A DNA stretch of 64,000 bases from an uncultured Algibacter sp. (lineage in GTDB: Bacteria > Bacteroidota > Bacteroidia > Flavobacteriales > Flavobacteriaceae): the NCBI RefSeq assembly GCF_947487605.1, contig NZ_CANKXK010000013.1:18429-82428 (forward strand). Reading direction: 5' to 3'. A program made the position numbers and the translations under genes. Positions 45,520 through 52,914 of the stretch are shown here, piece after piece. Below the pieces are notes generated by a model that did not search any database, had not been told where the DNA came from, and worked only from the letters and a program-made list of their open reading frames with translations. How positions within the stretch are numbered: position 1 is the first letter of the stretch; each line of letters starts with the position of its first letter.

Positions 45520-46302
45520 TTACAAACTTTTTGTGCGTCCACCATCCACGGGAACGTTAATTCCGTTTACATAACTTGCGGCTTCACTTGCTAAAAAAGT
45601 AATGACGTTAGCAGTTTCTTCTGGTTTAGCAAATCGTTTAACAGGCGTGTAATTTTTCATAATTTCTGCCATATCTTCAATAGATGTGTTAGCACCATTT
45701 GCTTTAATTTTTATAATCTCTGTTAAACGTTCCGTTTCTGTAAAACCTGGTAATACATTATTAACTGTAATACCATAAGAAGCAACTTCTTCTGCTAATG
45801 TTTTACTCCAATTCCCTACGGCACCTCTTGTAGTATTGCTAACGCCAAGACCTGGGATAGGTTCTTTAACCGATGTAGATATTACATTAACAATTCTACC
45901 AAAGCCAGTTTCTTTCATAAAAGGAATAGTTGCTTGAGCTAGAACGTGGTTACATTTTAAGTGCATTGTAAAAGCGTTATCAAACTCTTCTAAACTAGCC
46001 GTTAAAATAGCACCACTTCTTGGGCCGCCAGTATTGTTAATTACAATATGAAATCCATGTTCTTTTTCAATAAATTTAATAACCTGTTCTTGGAGTTCTC
46101 GTGGGTTGGAAAAGTCTGCAACAATATAGCTATGGTTTCTGTGGTCTGGTAACTCTGCAAGAACGGCTTTTAATTTTTCTCTATTTCTAGCTACAAGTGT
46201 TACGTTTACCCCTTCGGCAGCTAAGGCCATAGCGGTTGCTTTACCAATGCCTTGAGTACTTCCGCAAACGAGTGCGTTTTTGTTATTTAATTTTAAATCC
46301 AT
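45520..46302 (-). CDS. Degenerate short-chain dehydrogenase/reductase (BKR-like) of the kynurenine cluster
   Basis: A 260-residue Rossmann-fold protein with SDR layout. The nucleotide loop is CGSTQGIGKA in place of TGxxxGxG, and NNTGGP replaces NNAG. At the catalytic site, where YxxxK is expected after the Ser strand, it reads SNTTRGAVGNW: Tyr and Lys appear to be Ser and Arg. This fits the subgroup described as BKR-like SDRs without the usual tetrad. It lies between 3-hydroxyanthranilate dioxygenase and GNAT genes in one run, so it probably acts in the pathway, perhaps not as a redox enzyme. Confidence 0.85.
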   Translation of the reverse strand: MDLKLNNKNALVCGSTQGIGKATAMALAAEGVNVTLVARNREKLKAVLAELPDHRNHSYIVADFSNPRELQEQVIKFIEKEHGFHIVINNTGGPRSGAILTASLEEFDNAFTMHLKCNHVLAQATIPFMKETGFGRIVNVISTSVKEPIPGLGVSNTTRGAVGNWSKTLAEEVASYGITVNNVLPGFTETERLTEIIKIKANGANTSIEDMAEIMKNYTPVKRFAKPEETANVITFLASEAASYVNGINVPVDGGRTKSL

Positions 46303-46303
46303 G

Positions 46304-46744
46304 TTATTCGTATATTAATTTGGCGCGAGGGCTTAATTTTTCCATTAGTTTTTCTGGGCTTTTTACTTCTGTGAACCCAAATTTTGTATAAAGTGAATGG
46401 GCATCTTTAGTAGCCAACATCCATTTGTCTATATTTTTTAATTCTGGATAACTTAATATTTGATCTATTAATAATTTTGAATATCCTTTACCTTGATAAT
46501 CTTCGACTACAAAAACATCCAAAAGATAAGCAAAAAAGACTTTGTCTGTCATAACTCTTGAATAAGCTATTTGATTTTCGTTATGAAATAAACCAAAATT
46601 AATAGTATTCTCTGATGCTGTTTTTTGTTCTTCAAAGGTTCTAGATGTGCCCCAATATGAATTTTTAATAAACCTATAAATAAGCTCTAAATTCATATCA
46701 TTAAAATTTGATGAAAAGTATATACCTTTTTTTACTTCTATCAT
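46304..46744 (-). CDS. GNAT family N-acetyltransferase
   Basis: A 146-residue protein with one GNAT domain; the acetyl-CoA loop is VFVVEDYQGKGYSKLLIDQIL and the C-terminal part WMLATKDAHSLYTKFGFTEV. It resembles the YjdJ/Arabidopsis-type small acetyltransferases. Its stop lies 2 bases before the SDR start, so it is part of the kynurenine transcript. A role in acetylating a pathway amine is possible but unsupported. Confidence 0.88.
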   Translation of the reverse strand: MIEVKKGIYFSSNFNDMNLELIYRFIKNSYWGTSRTFEEQKTASENTINFGLFHNENQIAYSRVMTDKVFFAYLLDVFVVEDYQGKGYSKLLIDQILSYPELKNIDKWMLATKDAHSLYTKFGFTEVKSPEKLMEKLSPRAKLIYE

Positions 46745-46765
46745 TATGAGTTACCTATTAAATAC

Positions 46766-46789
46766 ATACTGAATCAAATTCAGCATGAC
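46766..46789. repeat. REP-like repeat between GNAT and aldehyde dehydrogenase genes
   Basis: ATACTGAATCAAATTCAGCA followed by TGAC. CTGAAT (46769-46774) faces ATTCAG (46778-46783) around a CAA loop. The unit lies in the 54-base gap between two genes of the kynurenine cluster. Confidence 0.65.
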
Positions 46790-46798
46790 AATAAATTG

Positions 46799-48238
46799 TC
46801 AATATTTTATACATACATTTTTAGCTTCTGTAAAAAACCGTAAAGCTTCGAAACCGCCTTCTCGACCAACACCTGAAGCTTTTATACCACCAAAAGGTGT
46901 ACGTAAATCACGCAACATCCAAGTATTCACCCAAACAATACCTGCTTGTAATTGGGTACTCATACGCATGGTACGCTTTAAATCATTTGTCCATAATGTT
47001 GTCGATAATCCATATTTCACCTTATTAGCCATTTCTAGAACGTCATTTTCAGTTTCGAAAGGCATAATAGTTACTACGGGTCCAAATATTTCTTCTTGGT
47101 TCACTCGGCATTCATTTGTTTTAATCTCAATAATGGTGGGTTCTAGATAATACCCGTTTTCGTAATTTTTTACGATAACTTTATTGCCGCCGCAGAGTAT
47201 TTTCCCGCCTTCATTTTTACCAATATCAATGTAATTTAAAACCTTTTCTAAATGCGATTTTGAAACTAATGCGCCAATATTGGTTGTGTCTTTTGATGGA
47301 TGACCGACTTTTAACTGTTTTACTTTTTCAACAAAATCTTCTTTAAACTTTTCATAAATAGAAGCTTCTACTAAAATTCTGCTTCCGCATAAGCAAATTT
47401 GACCTTGATTAGCAAATGATGAAAGTACCGTGGTTTTCAACATGTCATCATAATCGCAATCTGCAAAAATGATATTTGGGTTTTTACCTCCAAGTTCTAA
47501 TGATAATTTTTTAAACATGGGAGCAGCAACTTTGGCTATATGTGCGCCAGTAGCTGTGCCTCCTGTAAAACTAATAGCTTTAATACCTGGATGTTGTATG
47601 ATGGATTGTCCAGTTGTTGTCCCTAAGCCATGAACTATGTTTAAAACACCTTCAGGTAAACCAGCCTCGTTACAAATTTCTCCTAATAAGTAAGCAGTCA
47701 TAGGTGTAACTTCGCTAGGTTTGGCAACAACACAATTTCCTGCTGCAATGGCTGGAGCAATTTTCCAAGTGAATAAATATAACGGGAGATTCCAAGGTGA
47801 AATACACCCAACAACACCAATAGGTTGCCGTAAGGTATAATTTATGGCATTTTTACCAACACTTTCATGGCTTTCGCTAGCAAATTGTGTAATGGCATTT
47901 CCGAAGAATCTAAAATTACTTGCTGCTCTTGGAATATCTATAGCTTTTGCTAAACTAATGGGCTTACCGTTATCTTTACTTTCGGCTTCCGCAAATCGGT
48001 CTAAATTAGCTTCAAGTAGTTCAGAAATTTTAATTAAGATTTTGCTACGCTCCTCTAACGTGGTTAGCGACCATTGCTTGAAAGCAGCTTTGGCGCTTTG
48101 ATATGCTTTTTCTACATCTTTTTTAGAAGAGTTAGGTGTTTGTCCATAAACGTCTCCGTTTGCAGGATTGTAATTATCAATCCATTCTTTTGAGATTGGG
48201 TTTTCAAATTGACCGTTTATGTAGTTTTGGATGTTCAA
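46799..48238 (-). CDS. nbaE: Aldehyde dehydrogenase, probable 2-aminomuconate semialdehyde dehydrogenase
   Basis: A 479-residue NAD-dependent aldehyde dehydrogenase. The general base Glu is in KLSLELGGKNPNI and the catalytic Cys in ANQGQICLCGSRILVE; GCISPWNLPLYLFTWKIAPA and RTPFGGIKASGVGREGG are typical of the 2-hydroxymuconic/2-aminomuconic semialdehyde group. Placed between the ACMSD-like and deaminase genes, it would oxidise 2-aminomuconate semialdehyde to 2-aminomuconate. Family is certain, substrate inferred. Confidence 0.92.
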   Translation of the reverse strand: MNIQNYINGQFENPISKEWIDNYNPANGDVYGQTPNSSKKDVEKAYQSAKAAFKQWSLTTLEERSKILIKISELLEANLDRFAEAESKDNGKPISLAKAIDIPRAASNFRFFGNAITQFASESHESVGKNAINYTLRQPIGVVGCISPWNLPLYLFTWKIAPAIAAGNCVVAKPSEVTPMTAYLLGEICNEAGLPEGVLNIVHGLGTTTGQSIIQHPGIKAISFTGGTATGAHIAKVAAPMFKKLSLELGGKNPNIIFADCDYDDMLKTTVLSSFANQGQICLCGSRILVEASIYEKFKEDFVEKVKQLKVGHPSKDTTNIGALVSKSHLEKVLNYIDIGKNEGGKILCGGNKVIVKNYENGYYLEPTIIEIKTNECRVNQEEIFGPVVTIMPFETENDVLEMANKVKYGLSTTLWTNDLKRTMRMSTQLQAGIVWVNTWMLRDLRTPFGGIKASGVGREGGFEALRFFTEAKNVCIKY

Positions 48239-48239
48239 T

Positions 48240-48992
48240 TTAATTCTTTGAATTTATTATGTTATCTATAATAGTCAGGGCTTGTATATTATCATCTAAG
48301 TAACCTTCACTTACTTGTAACACAATTTTATTTATATTCATATAAGAATTAAGATAATATAAAAAGTCATTGGTTTCGATTATTTTTGAATAATCAATAA
48401 CTTCAGCAGTTCCATCTCCATACCTTTTGTTGGTCACACTAATAGCATTCCATTTGTTAAAATACTTGAAGGCTTGTCTAATACGAAAATTTTCGGCTTG
48501 ATTAATTGCTGTTTCTTCCATTTGAGTTAGCCAGTTGAGGTTGCCTTCATATATTCTAAAAACTAAATCTCTTAACTCTAAGTTAGTAATTAAATCGAGA
48601 CCTTTAGATTCGATAGTTTTATATGCGCCTGCATTTACAATAAACTTTGTCCAAATACCTGTATTTGCAAAGTGTATTCTCAGTGAGTCGTTGTATGGTA
48701 ATTTGTTATCTAAATGATTTATTAATAAATGACATGAATTAATGGTTTTGTTTTGCAAACTAATATTGAATTTTAAATCATTTGCATTACTTTTTAAATC
48801 GGTTTTTAGTTGTTTTAGAAGTTGGATTTCATATTCTTGGTGTTTACGAGATTCATTCCAATTGTTTATTTGTAGAGCAATCAAGATTCCAATAACCACA
48901 AGAATTATTTCGCCAATAGCATATTTAAAGTACTTGGAAGTTTTATTTTCCATGATTAGAGATTTACGTATGTGACGAAAAAATTTAATCAT
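48240..48992 (-). CDS. DUF6090 family membrane protein embedded in the kynurenine cluster
   Basis: A 250-residue protein with the DUF6090 N-terminus (FFRHIRKSLIMENKTSKYF), one membrane helix (YAIGEIILVVIGILIALQIN) and NNWNE. The rest is helical. Third copy in the window, closest in layout to those at 22.9-24.4 kb. It sits with 1-3 base spacing between the deaminase and aldehyde dehydrogenase genes, so it is transcribed with the pathway although no catabolic function is known. Confidence 0.85.
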   Translation of the reverse strand: MIKFFRHIRKSLIMENKTSKYFKYAIGEIILVVIGILIALQINNWNESRKHQEYEIQLLKQLKTDLKSNANDLKFNISLQNKTINSCHLLINHLDNKLPYNDSLRIHFANTGIWTKFIVNAGAYKTIESKGLDLITNLELRDLVFRIYEGNLNWLTQMEETAINQAENFRIRQAFKYFNKWNAISVTNKRYGDGTAEVIDYSKIIETNDFLYYLNSYMNINKIVLQVSEGYLDDNIQALTIIDNIINSKN

Positions 48993-48995
48993 ACT

Positions 48996-49430
48996 TTATT
49001 GCGGTTTATAAGCCATAACCTTAATTTCAATAACCAAATCTGGATGTGGTAATTGGTGTACTGCTACAGTTGTTCGAGCTGGTCCTGTTTCTTTGTCAAA
49101 AAATTCGGCGTAAGTTTTGTTATATCCTGCAAAATCATTCATGTTTACTAAAAAAGAAGTGACATCTACTACATCTTTTAAGGTGGCACCCTCTTTGGCT
49201 AGGTTCTTTTCTATATTTTTTAAAACTTCACGGGTTTGAACTTCAATATTTAGATGTTTTGTTCCCATTTCGTCAATTATATCGACTCCTGCTATAGTAT
49301 TGTTTGGGCGACGGGAGCTGGTTCCAGAAACGAAGATAAAATTGCCTACTCGTTTGGTGTGGGGGTAGGCTCCTCTTGGTGTTACGCCTGTTCCTGCGGA
49401 GGCAGGAGTCTCATCATTTTTTTTACTCAT
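48996..49430 (-). CDS. nbaF: RidA-family protein, probable 2-aminomuconate deaminase
   Basis: A 144-residue RidA-fold protein. [33 protein letters not shown] and [23 protein letters not shown] mark the 2-aminomuconate deaminase subgroup, which releases ammonia from 2-aminomuconate to give 4-oxalocrotonate. Full length. Residues about 7-15 (ETPASAGTG) are extra against the family and are encoded by a palindromic REP-like repeat. It lies downstream of kmo after a 270-base gap rich in repeats. Confidence 0.9.
   Translation of the reverse strand: MSKKNDETPASAGTGVTPRGAYPHTKRVGNFIFVSGTSSRRPNNTIAGVDIIDEMGTKHLNIEVQTREVLKNIEKNLAKEGATLKDVVDVTSFLVNMNDFAGYNKTYAEFFDKETGPARTTVAVHQLPHPDLVIEIKVMAYKPQ
49387..49412. 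repeat. REP-like repeat inside the deaminase gene
   Basis: TCCTGC (49392-49397) faces GCAGGA (49402-49407) around a 4-base loop. On the coding strand it reads GAGACTCCTGCCTCCGCAGG and continues AACAGG. It is read in frame and encodes ETPASAGTG near the N-terminus. The core is the same class as the pair at 44867-44948. Confidence 0.65.
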
Positions 49431-49442
49431 AGTTTACTACTT

Positions 49443-49472
49443 TATCATCCTGAACTTGTTTCAAGATCTCAT
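49443..49472. repeat. REP-like repeat upstream of the deaminase gene
   Basis: TCATCCTGAACTTGTTTCAA followed by GATCTCATT. It is the same unit that, in the methyltransferase gene, encodes PELVSG. It lies just upstream of the deaminase start codon. Confidence 0.6.
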
Positions 49473-49491
49473 TTATTTTGTTTCTTGTTCA

Positions 49492-49628
49492 TTTTGTCTT
49501 GATACAAAACGAACCAAAAAATCATATTGAAATGAGGAAATTCCTGTGGAACATTCTCTTTCGGAATTTCGTGCTTAAAGCTTTGCTTTGCATCTCCATT
49601 CCTTCGATCATTATTTCTACATTTCAAT
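49492..49628. repeat. Nested inverted-repeat element between kmo and the deaminase gene
   Basis: Nested arms are ATTGAAAT (49526-49533) with ATTTCAAT (49621-49628), GAAATTCC (49537-49544) with GGAATTTC (49563-49570), and AAAGC (49577-49581) with GCTTT (49585-49589). A separate hairpin TTTTGT/ACAAAA lies at 49492-49509. There is no supportable open frame. The architecture resembles the element at 9446-9592. Confidence 0.45.
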
Positions 49629-49680
49629 GGTCAATTCCTTGAATTGATTTGGGACTTGACTTATCCGTTTATACTTTTTC

Positions 49681-49707
49681 TAACTTCTAACTTCTAACTT
49701 CTAACTT
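49681..49707. repeat. Tandem heptamer repeat covering the kmo stop codon
   Basis: Nearly four copies of TAACTTC in a row. On the minus strand this reads AAGTTAG units, and the first supplies the kmo TAG stop (49701-49703). Copy-number change in the repeat would leave the stop in place because the stop lies in the first unit. Confidence 0.8.
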
Positions 49708-51104
49708 TGGTGTAGCCCAGCAATTCTATCATCTTCTAGAATAGCCTCAGTTTCTTTTTGCACTTTATTTAGTACAAGTTTTAAATCATCATTTAGGCTT
49801 ATTTTTCCATCTGATAGTAAATTTAAAATAGCCTTGTCCTGTGCTCTGCCTATTAGCATTGCTTTTCTGTAACTTATGTGTTCGTTAAAAGTTACCAAGG
49901 AGTATTTTGACGAATACTCCTTAGGATATGTTTTTTCCAAAGCCATTTCCAATTTACGCTTTTCTTGGAAAATAGGGTTTGCTACATGGTCTTTCATTTC
50001 ATGAAAATTATCTATAGCTAAATCTGCAATGGCATCAGTATCTTTTTTACGATTAAATTCGTAGGTTTTGAAAACTGCTTCCCAGTTTTTTAGGTTTTTA
50101 TCTAAGGCCTTGTCAAACTCAATCACATCTTCAAATGAGGCATTCATACCTTGACCGTAAAATGGAACAATGGCATGTGCCGCATCACCCATTAGCAATG
50201 TATTTCCTTTATAATGCCATGGAGCACACTTTACTGTACCTAATGGAGCTGTTGGGTTTTCGAAAAAGTCTTCAAGAAGATTTGGCATAAGCGCAAGTGC
50301 ATCTGGAAACTCTTTTTTGAAAAATTCGAGTACAGATTCTTCATTGGTTAGATTGTTGAAATTATATTTACCTTCATCAAAACTTAAAAACAATGTTACC
50401 GTGAAGCTACCATCTAAATTTGGTAAAGCGATGAGCATAAAATCACCACGAGGCCAAATATGTAAGGCATTTTTATAGGTCTTGTAATCTCCATTTTCTT
50501 TGGGGAGAATGCTTAACTCTTTATAACCGTGTGTTAAGTATTCTTGTGAAAAACTGAATAAAAACTTCTTGCCTAAATAATAGCTTTTTCGCATAGCAGA
50601 TCCTGCTCCATCGGTTGCAATTATGGCATCGGCATCCTCAATAAATTCTGTTTTTGTATCGTAATCTTTAAATAGCGCTGTTGTTTGTTCGAAGTTTACC
50701 GATTTACATTTTTTATTAAAATGAATGGTTACGTTTTTATGTTTTTCGGCTTCATTTAGTAATAAAGCGTTCAGCTCACCACGTGAAACAGAGTTTATGT
50801 ATTCGTGATCGCGACCACTATAATTTGATAAATGTGTGTTACCTTTTTTGTCGTGTATCATGCGACCATTCATAGGAATGCAAAGTTCTTTTACAATATT
50901 TTCGAGTCCAACTAGTTTCATTGCTTTATTGCCTCGATCTGAAAATGCTAAATTTATAGACCGACCAGCACTTATGTCTACTTTGCGTAAATCTGGACGC
51001 ATTTCGTAAACGACAACATTATAACCTCTTTGCCCTAGGCGTAAAGCCAAAAGAGAACCACAGAGACCAGCACCTATGATTAATATGTTTTGTTGTTTAT
51101 TCAT
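49701..51104 (-). CDS. kmo: Kynurenine 3-monooxygenase
   Basis: A 467-residue FAD-dependent hydroxylase that converts kynurenine to 3-hydroxykynurenine with NADPH and O2. The dinucleotide motif is ILIIGAGLCGSLLALRLGQRG, the DG-type motif ADAIIATDGAGSAMR, and the second FAD motif GDAAHAIVPFYGQGMNASFED. The C-terminal membrane anchor of animal enzymes is absent, as usual in bacteria. It overlaps kynU by 8 bases. The stop codon falls in a tandem heptamer repeat. Confidence 0.95.
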   Translation of the reverse strand: MNKQQNILIIGAGLCGSLLALRLGQRGYNVVVYEMRPDLRKVDISAGRSINLAFSDRGNKAMKLVGLENIVKELCIPMNGRMIHDKKGNTHLSNYSGRDHEYINSVSRGELNALLLNEAEKHKNVTIHFNKKCKSVNFEQTTALFKDYDTKTEFIEDADAIIATDGAGSAMRKSYYLGKKFLFSFSQEYLTHGYKELSILPKENGDYKTYKNALHIWPRGDFMLIALPNLDGSFTVTLFLSFDEGKYNFNNLTNEESVLEFFKKEFPDALALMPNLLEDFFENPTAPLGTVKCAPWHYKGNTLLMGDAAHAIVPFYGQGMNASFEDVIEFDKALDKNLKNWEAVFKTYEFNRKKDTDAIADLAIDNFHEMKDHVANPIFQEKRKLEMALEKTYPKEYSSKYSLVTFNEHISYRKAMLIGRAQDKAILNLLSDGKISLNDDLKLVLNKVQKETEAILEDDRIAGLHQS

Positions 51105-52368
51105 TCAAAATAAGTTTTAGTTTTTCAACCATTAAATACACATCTTCAAACGAATTATACAAAGGCACAGGAGCACAACGAATGACGTCTGGTTCTCTCC
51201 AATCGCTAATAACTCCAGCTTCTGTTAGTTTGTTATGTAATGTTTTATCCGCATTTAAAACTTGTATAGATAGTTGGCATCCACGTTCTTCAGGATTTGA
51301 AGGTGTTATTATTTTAATTGCATTTTCTCCAAGTTGCTTTAGTAGAAATTCAAAATAACCCGTTAGTTTTTTTGACTTTTTCACTAATTTTTCAATGCCA
51401 ACTTCATTAAATATATCTAATGATGCTTTAATGGCCGCCATAGATAGAATAGGAGGGTTGCTTAACTGCCAGCCTTCTGCTCCAGGTAATTGATCAAACT
51501 CATCGCGCATATTAAAACGTGTTGTTTTGTTATGACTCCACCATCCAGTAAAACGATTAAGCGCTTTGTTATGAGCATGTCTTTCATTTATAAAGCAACC
51601 AGCTAAACTACCTGGGCCAGAGTTTAAATATTTGTAAGTGCACCAAACAGCAAAATCTGCACCAGAATCATGCAGGTTAAGTTTAACATTTCCAGCTCCA
51701 TGAGCGCAGTCGAAACCTACCATACAATCATGTTGATGCCCTAATTTTGTGATGCGTTTTAAATCAAAATACTGCCCCGTATAATAATTCACGCCACCAA
51801 TCATTATTAATGCAATCTCGTCGCCTTGTTCTTTAAGAATTGTTTCTAAGTCTTCATATCTTAAGAGTTCTTCGTTTTCTCTGGGTTTCCATAGAATAAG
51901 GCCTTCTTTGTCGTCAAATCCATGATGCCTTAATTGCGATTCTACGGCATATTTATCAGAAGGAAAAGCATCACTCTCAATAAGTATTTTAAAGCGTGTT
52001 TTTGTAGGCTGATAAAAAGAGACCATCATTAGGTGTAAGTTGGTTGTAAGTGTATTCATTACAACTACTTCTATGGGTTTTGCGCCAACCACTTTAGCAG
52101 TACTTTTAGTTAAAAATTCATGATATGGAAGCCATGGGTTTTTAGCTTCAGTATGACCTTCTACTCCTAAATTAGCCCAGTCTTCCAGTTCTTGATTTAT
52201 ATAAGATTTTGTGGATTTTGGTTGCAATCCCAATGAATTACCAGTCATATAAATCAAGTCATTTCCTTGTTTGTTTTTAGGAATATGAAATTGGTTTCGG
52301 TAAGTAGATAATTCGTCGTTTTGGTCTTGTTTCTTAGCGTAGTTAAGACCTAGTTTAAAGTAGGACAA
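51097..52368 (-). CDS. kynU: Kynureninase
   Basis: A 423-residue PLP enzyme that splits 3-hydroxykynurenine or kynurenine into (3-hydroxy)anthranilate and alanine. Motifs are MTGNSLGLQPKS, GFDCAHGAGNVKLNLHDSGADFAVWCTYKYLNSGPG (PLP Lys in YKYLN) and the C-terminal SDWREPDVIRCAPVPLYN. I propose the TTG at 52368 as start (SYFKLGLNYAKKQDQND). ATG codons at 52404 and 52428 add residues foreign to the family and lie upstream of a -7 box at 52392-52399. First gene of the cluster; kmo overlaps its 3' end. Confidence 0.92.
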   Translation of the reverse strand: MSYFKLGLNYAKKQDQNDELSTYRNQFHIPKNKQGNDLIYMTGNSLGLQPKSTKSYINQELEDWANLGVEGHTEAKNPWLPYHEFLTKSTAKVVGAKPIEVVVMNTLTTNLHLMMVSFYQPTKTRFKILIESDAFPSDKYAVESQLRHHGFDDKEGLILWKPRENEELLRYEDLETILKEQGDEIALIMIGGVNYYTGQYFDLKRITKLGHQHDCMVGFDCAHGAGNVKLNLHDSGADFAVWCTYKYLNSGPGSLAGCFINERHAHNKALNRFTGWWSHNKTTRFNMRDEFDQLPGAEGWQLSNPPILSMAAIKASLDIFNEVGIEKLVKKSKKLTGYFEFLLKQLGENAIKIITPSNPEERGCQLSIQVLNADKTLHNKLTEAGVISDWREPDVIRCAPVPLYNSFEDVYLMVEKLKLILNE

Positions 52369-52391
52369 AGTGTTTATTTTTCTGTTTCTAA

Positions 52392-52399
52392 CAAAAATA
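52392..52399 (-). promoter_or_regulatory. Candidate -7 promoter box of the kynurenine cluster
   Basis: On the minus strand TATTTTTG, a match to TAnnTTTG, 24 bases before the proposed TTG start of kynU. It would place the transcript start downstream of both in-frame ATG codons, which supports the shorter protein. The -33 element is not clear. Confidence 0.45.
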
Positions 52400-52485
52400 A
52401 GCATTATAAAGTTAGAAATGAATAACAAAAAAAGGGATATTTTCTGAATCTATTTTTTTGTATATTTAGTAAAAAACATTTTGAT

Positions 52486-52905
52486 ATGGGAAAAACTAAA
52501 AAGTATTCGAACGAAGACGTAACTATTGTTTGGGAAGCAGAGAAGTGTATCCATTCGGCTATATGTGTTAAAGGGCTTCCAAAGGTTTTTAAGCCTAAAG
52601 ATAAACCATGGATAAATATTGAAGCTGCTACAACAGATGAATTGGTTAAACAGGTTAAACAATGTCCTTCTGGTGCACTAAGCTATTTTATGAATTCTGA
52701 TGAAGATAACACTTCGGAAGTTTTAGAGACCAAAGTTGAGGTTTTAGAGAATGGTCCATTACTTGTTTATGGAACGCTACATGTAACTCATAAGGATGGT
52801 TCGTCTGAAACTAAAAATAAAACCACTGCTTTTTGTAGATGCGGAGCGTCAAATAATAAACCATTCTGCGATGGGGCTCATGTAAAAACAGAGTTTAAAG
52901 GATAA
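52486..52905 (+). CDS. Fusion of (4Fe-4S) mono-cluster domain (YjdI type) and CDGSH iron-sulfur domain
   Basis: A 139-residue protein. The N-terminal half (residues about 8-67) has the Fer4_19 pattern EKCIHSAICVKGLP with a later CPSGAL. The C-terminal half ends with the CDGSH motif FCRCGASNNKPFCDGAH, whose three Cys and one His bind a 2Fe-2S cluster. Such fusions are known in bacteria, but the function is not. It is divergent from kynU and monocistronic. Confidence 0.92.
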   Translation: MGKTKKYSNEDVTIVWEAEKCIHSAICVKGLPKVFKPKDKPWINIEAATTDELVKQVKQCPSGALSYFMNSDEDNTSEVLETKVEVLENGPLLVYGTLHVTHKDGSSETKNKTTAFCRCGASNNKPFCDGAHVKTEFKG

Positions 52906-52914
52906 ATAACAATT

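Noticed and set aside
51709..51725. TGAGCGCAGTCGAAACC inside kynU, which looks like the REP core at 22806
   Set aside because: It encodes GFDCAHGAG, a conserved PLP-site motif of kynureninases, so the resemblance is chance and not a repeat insertion.
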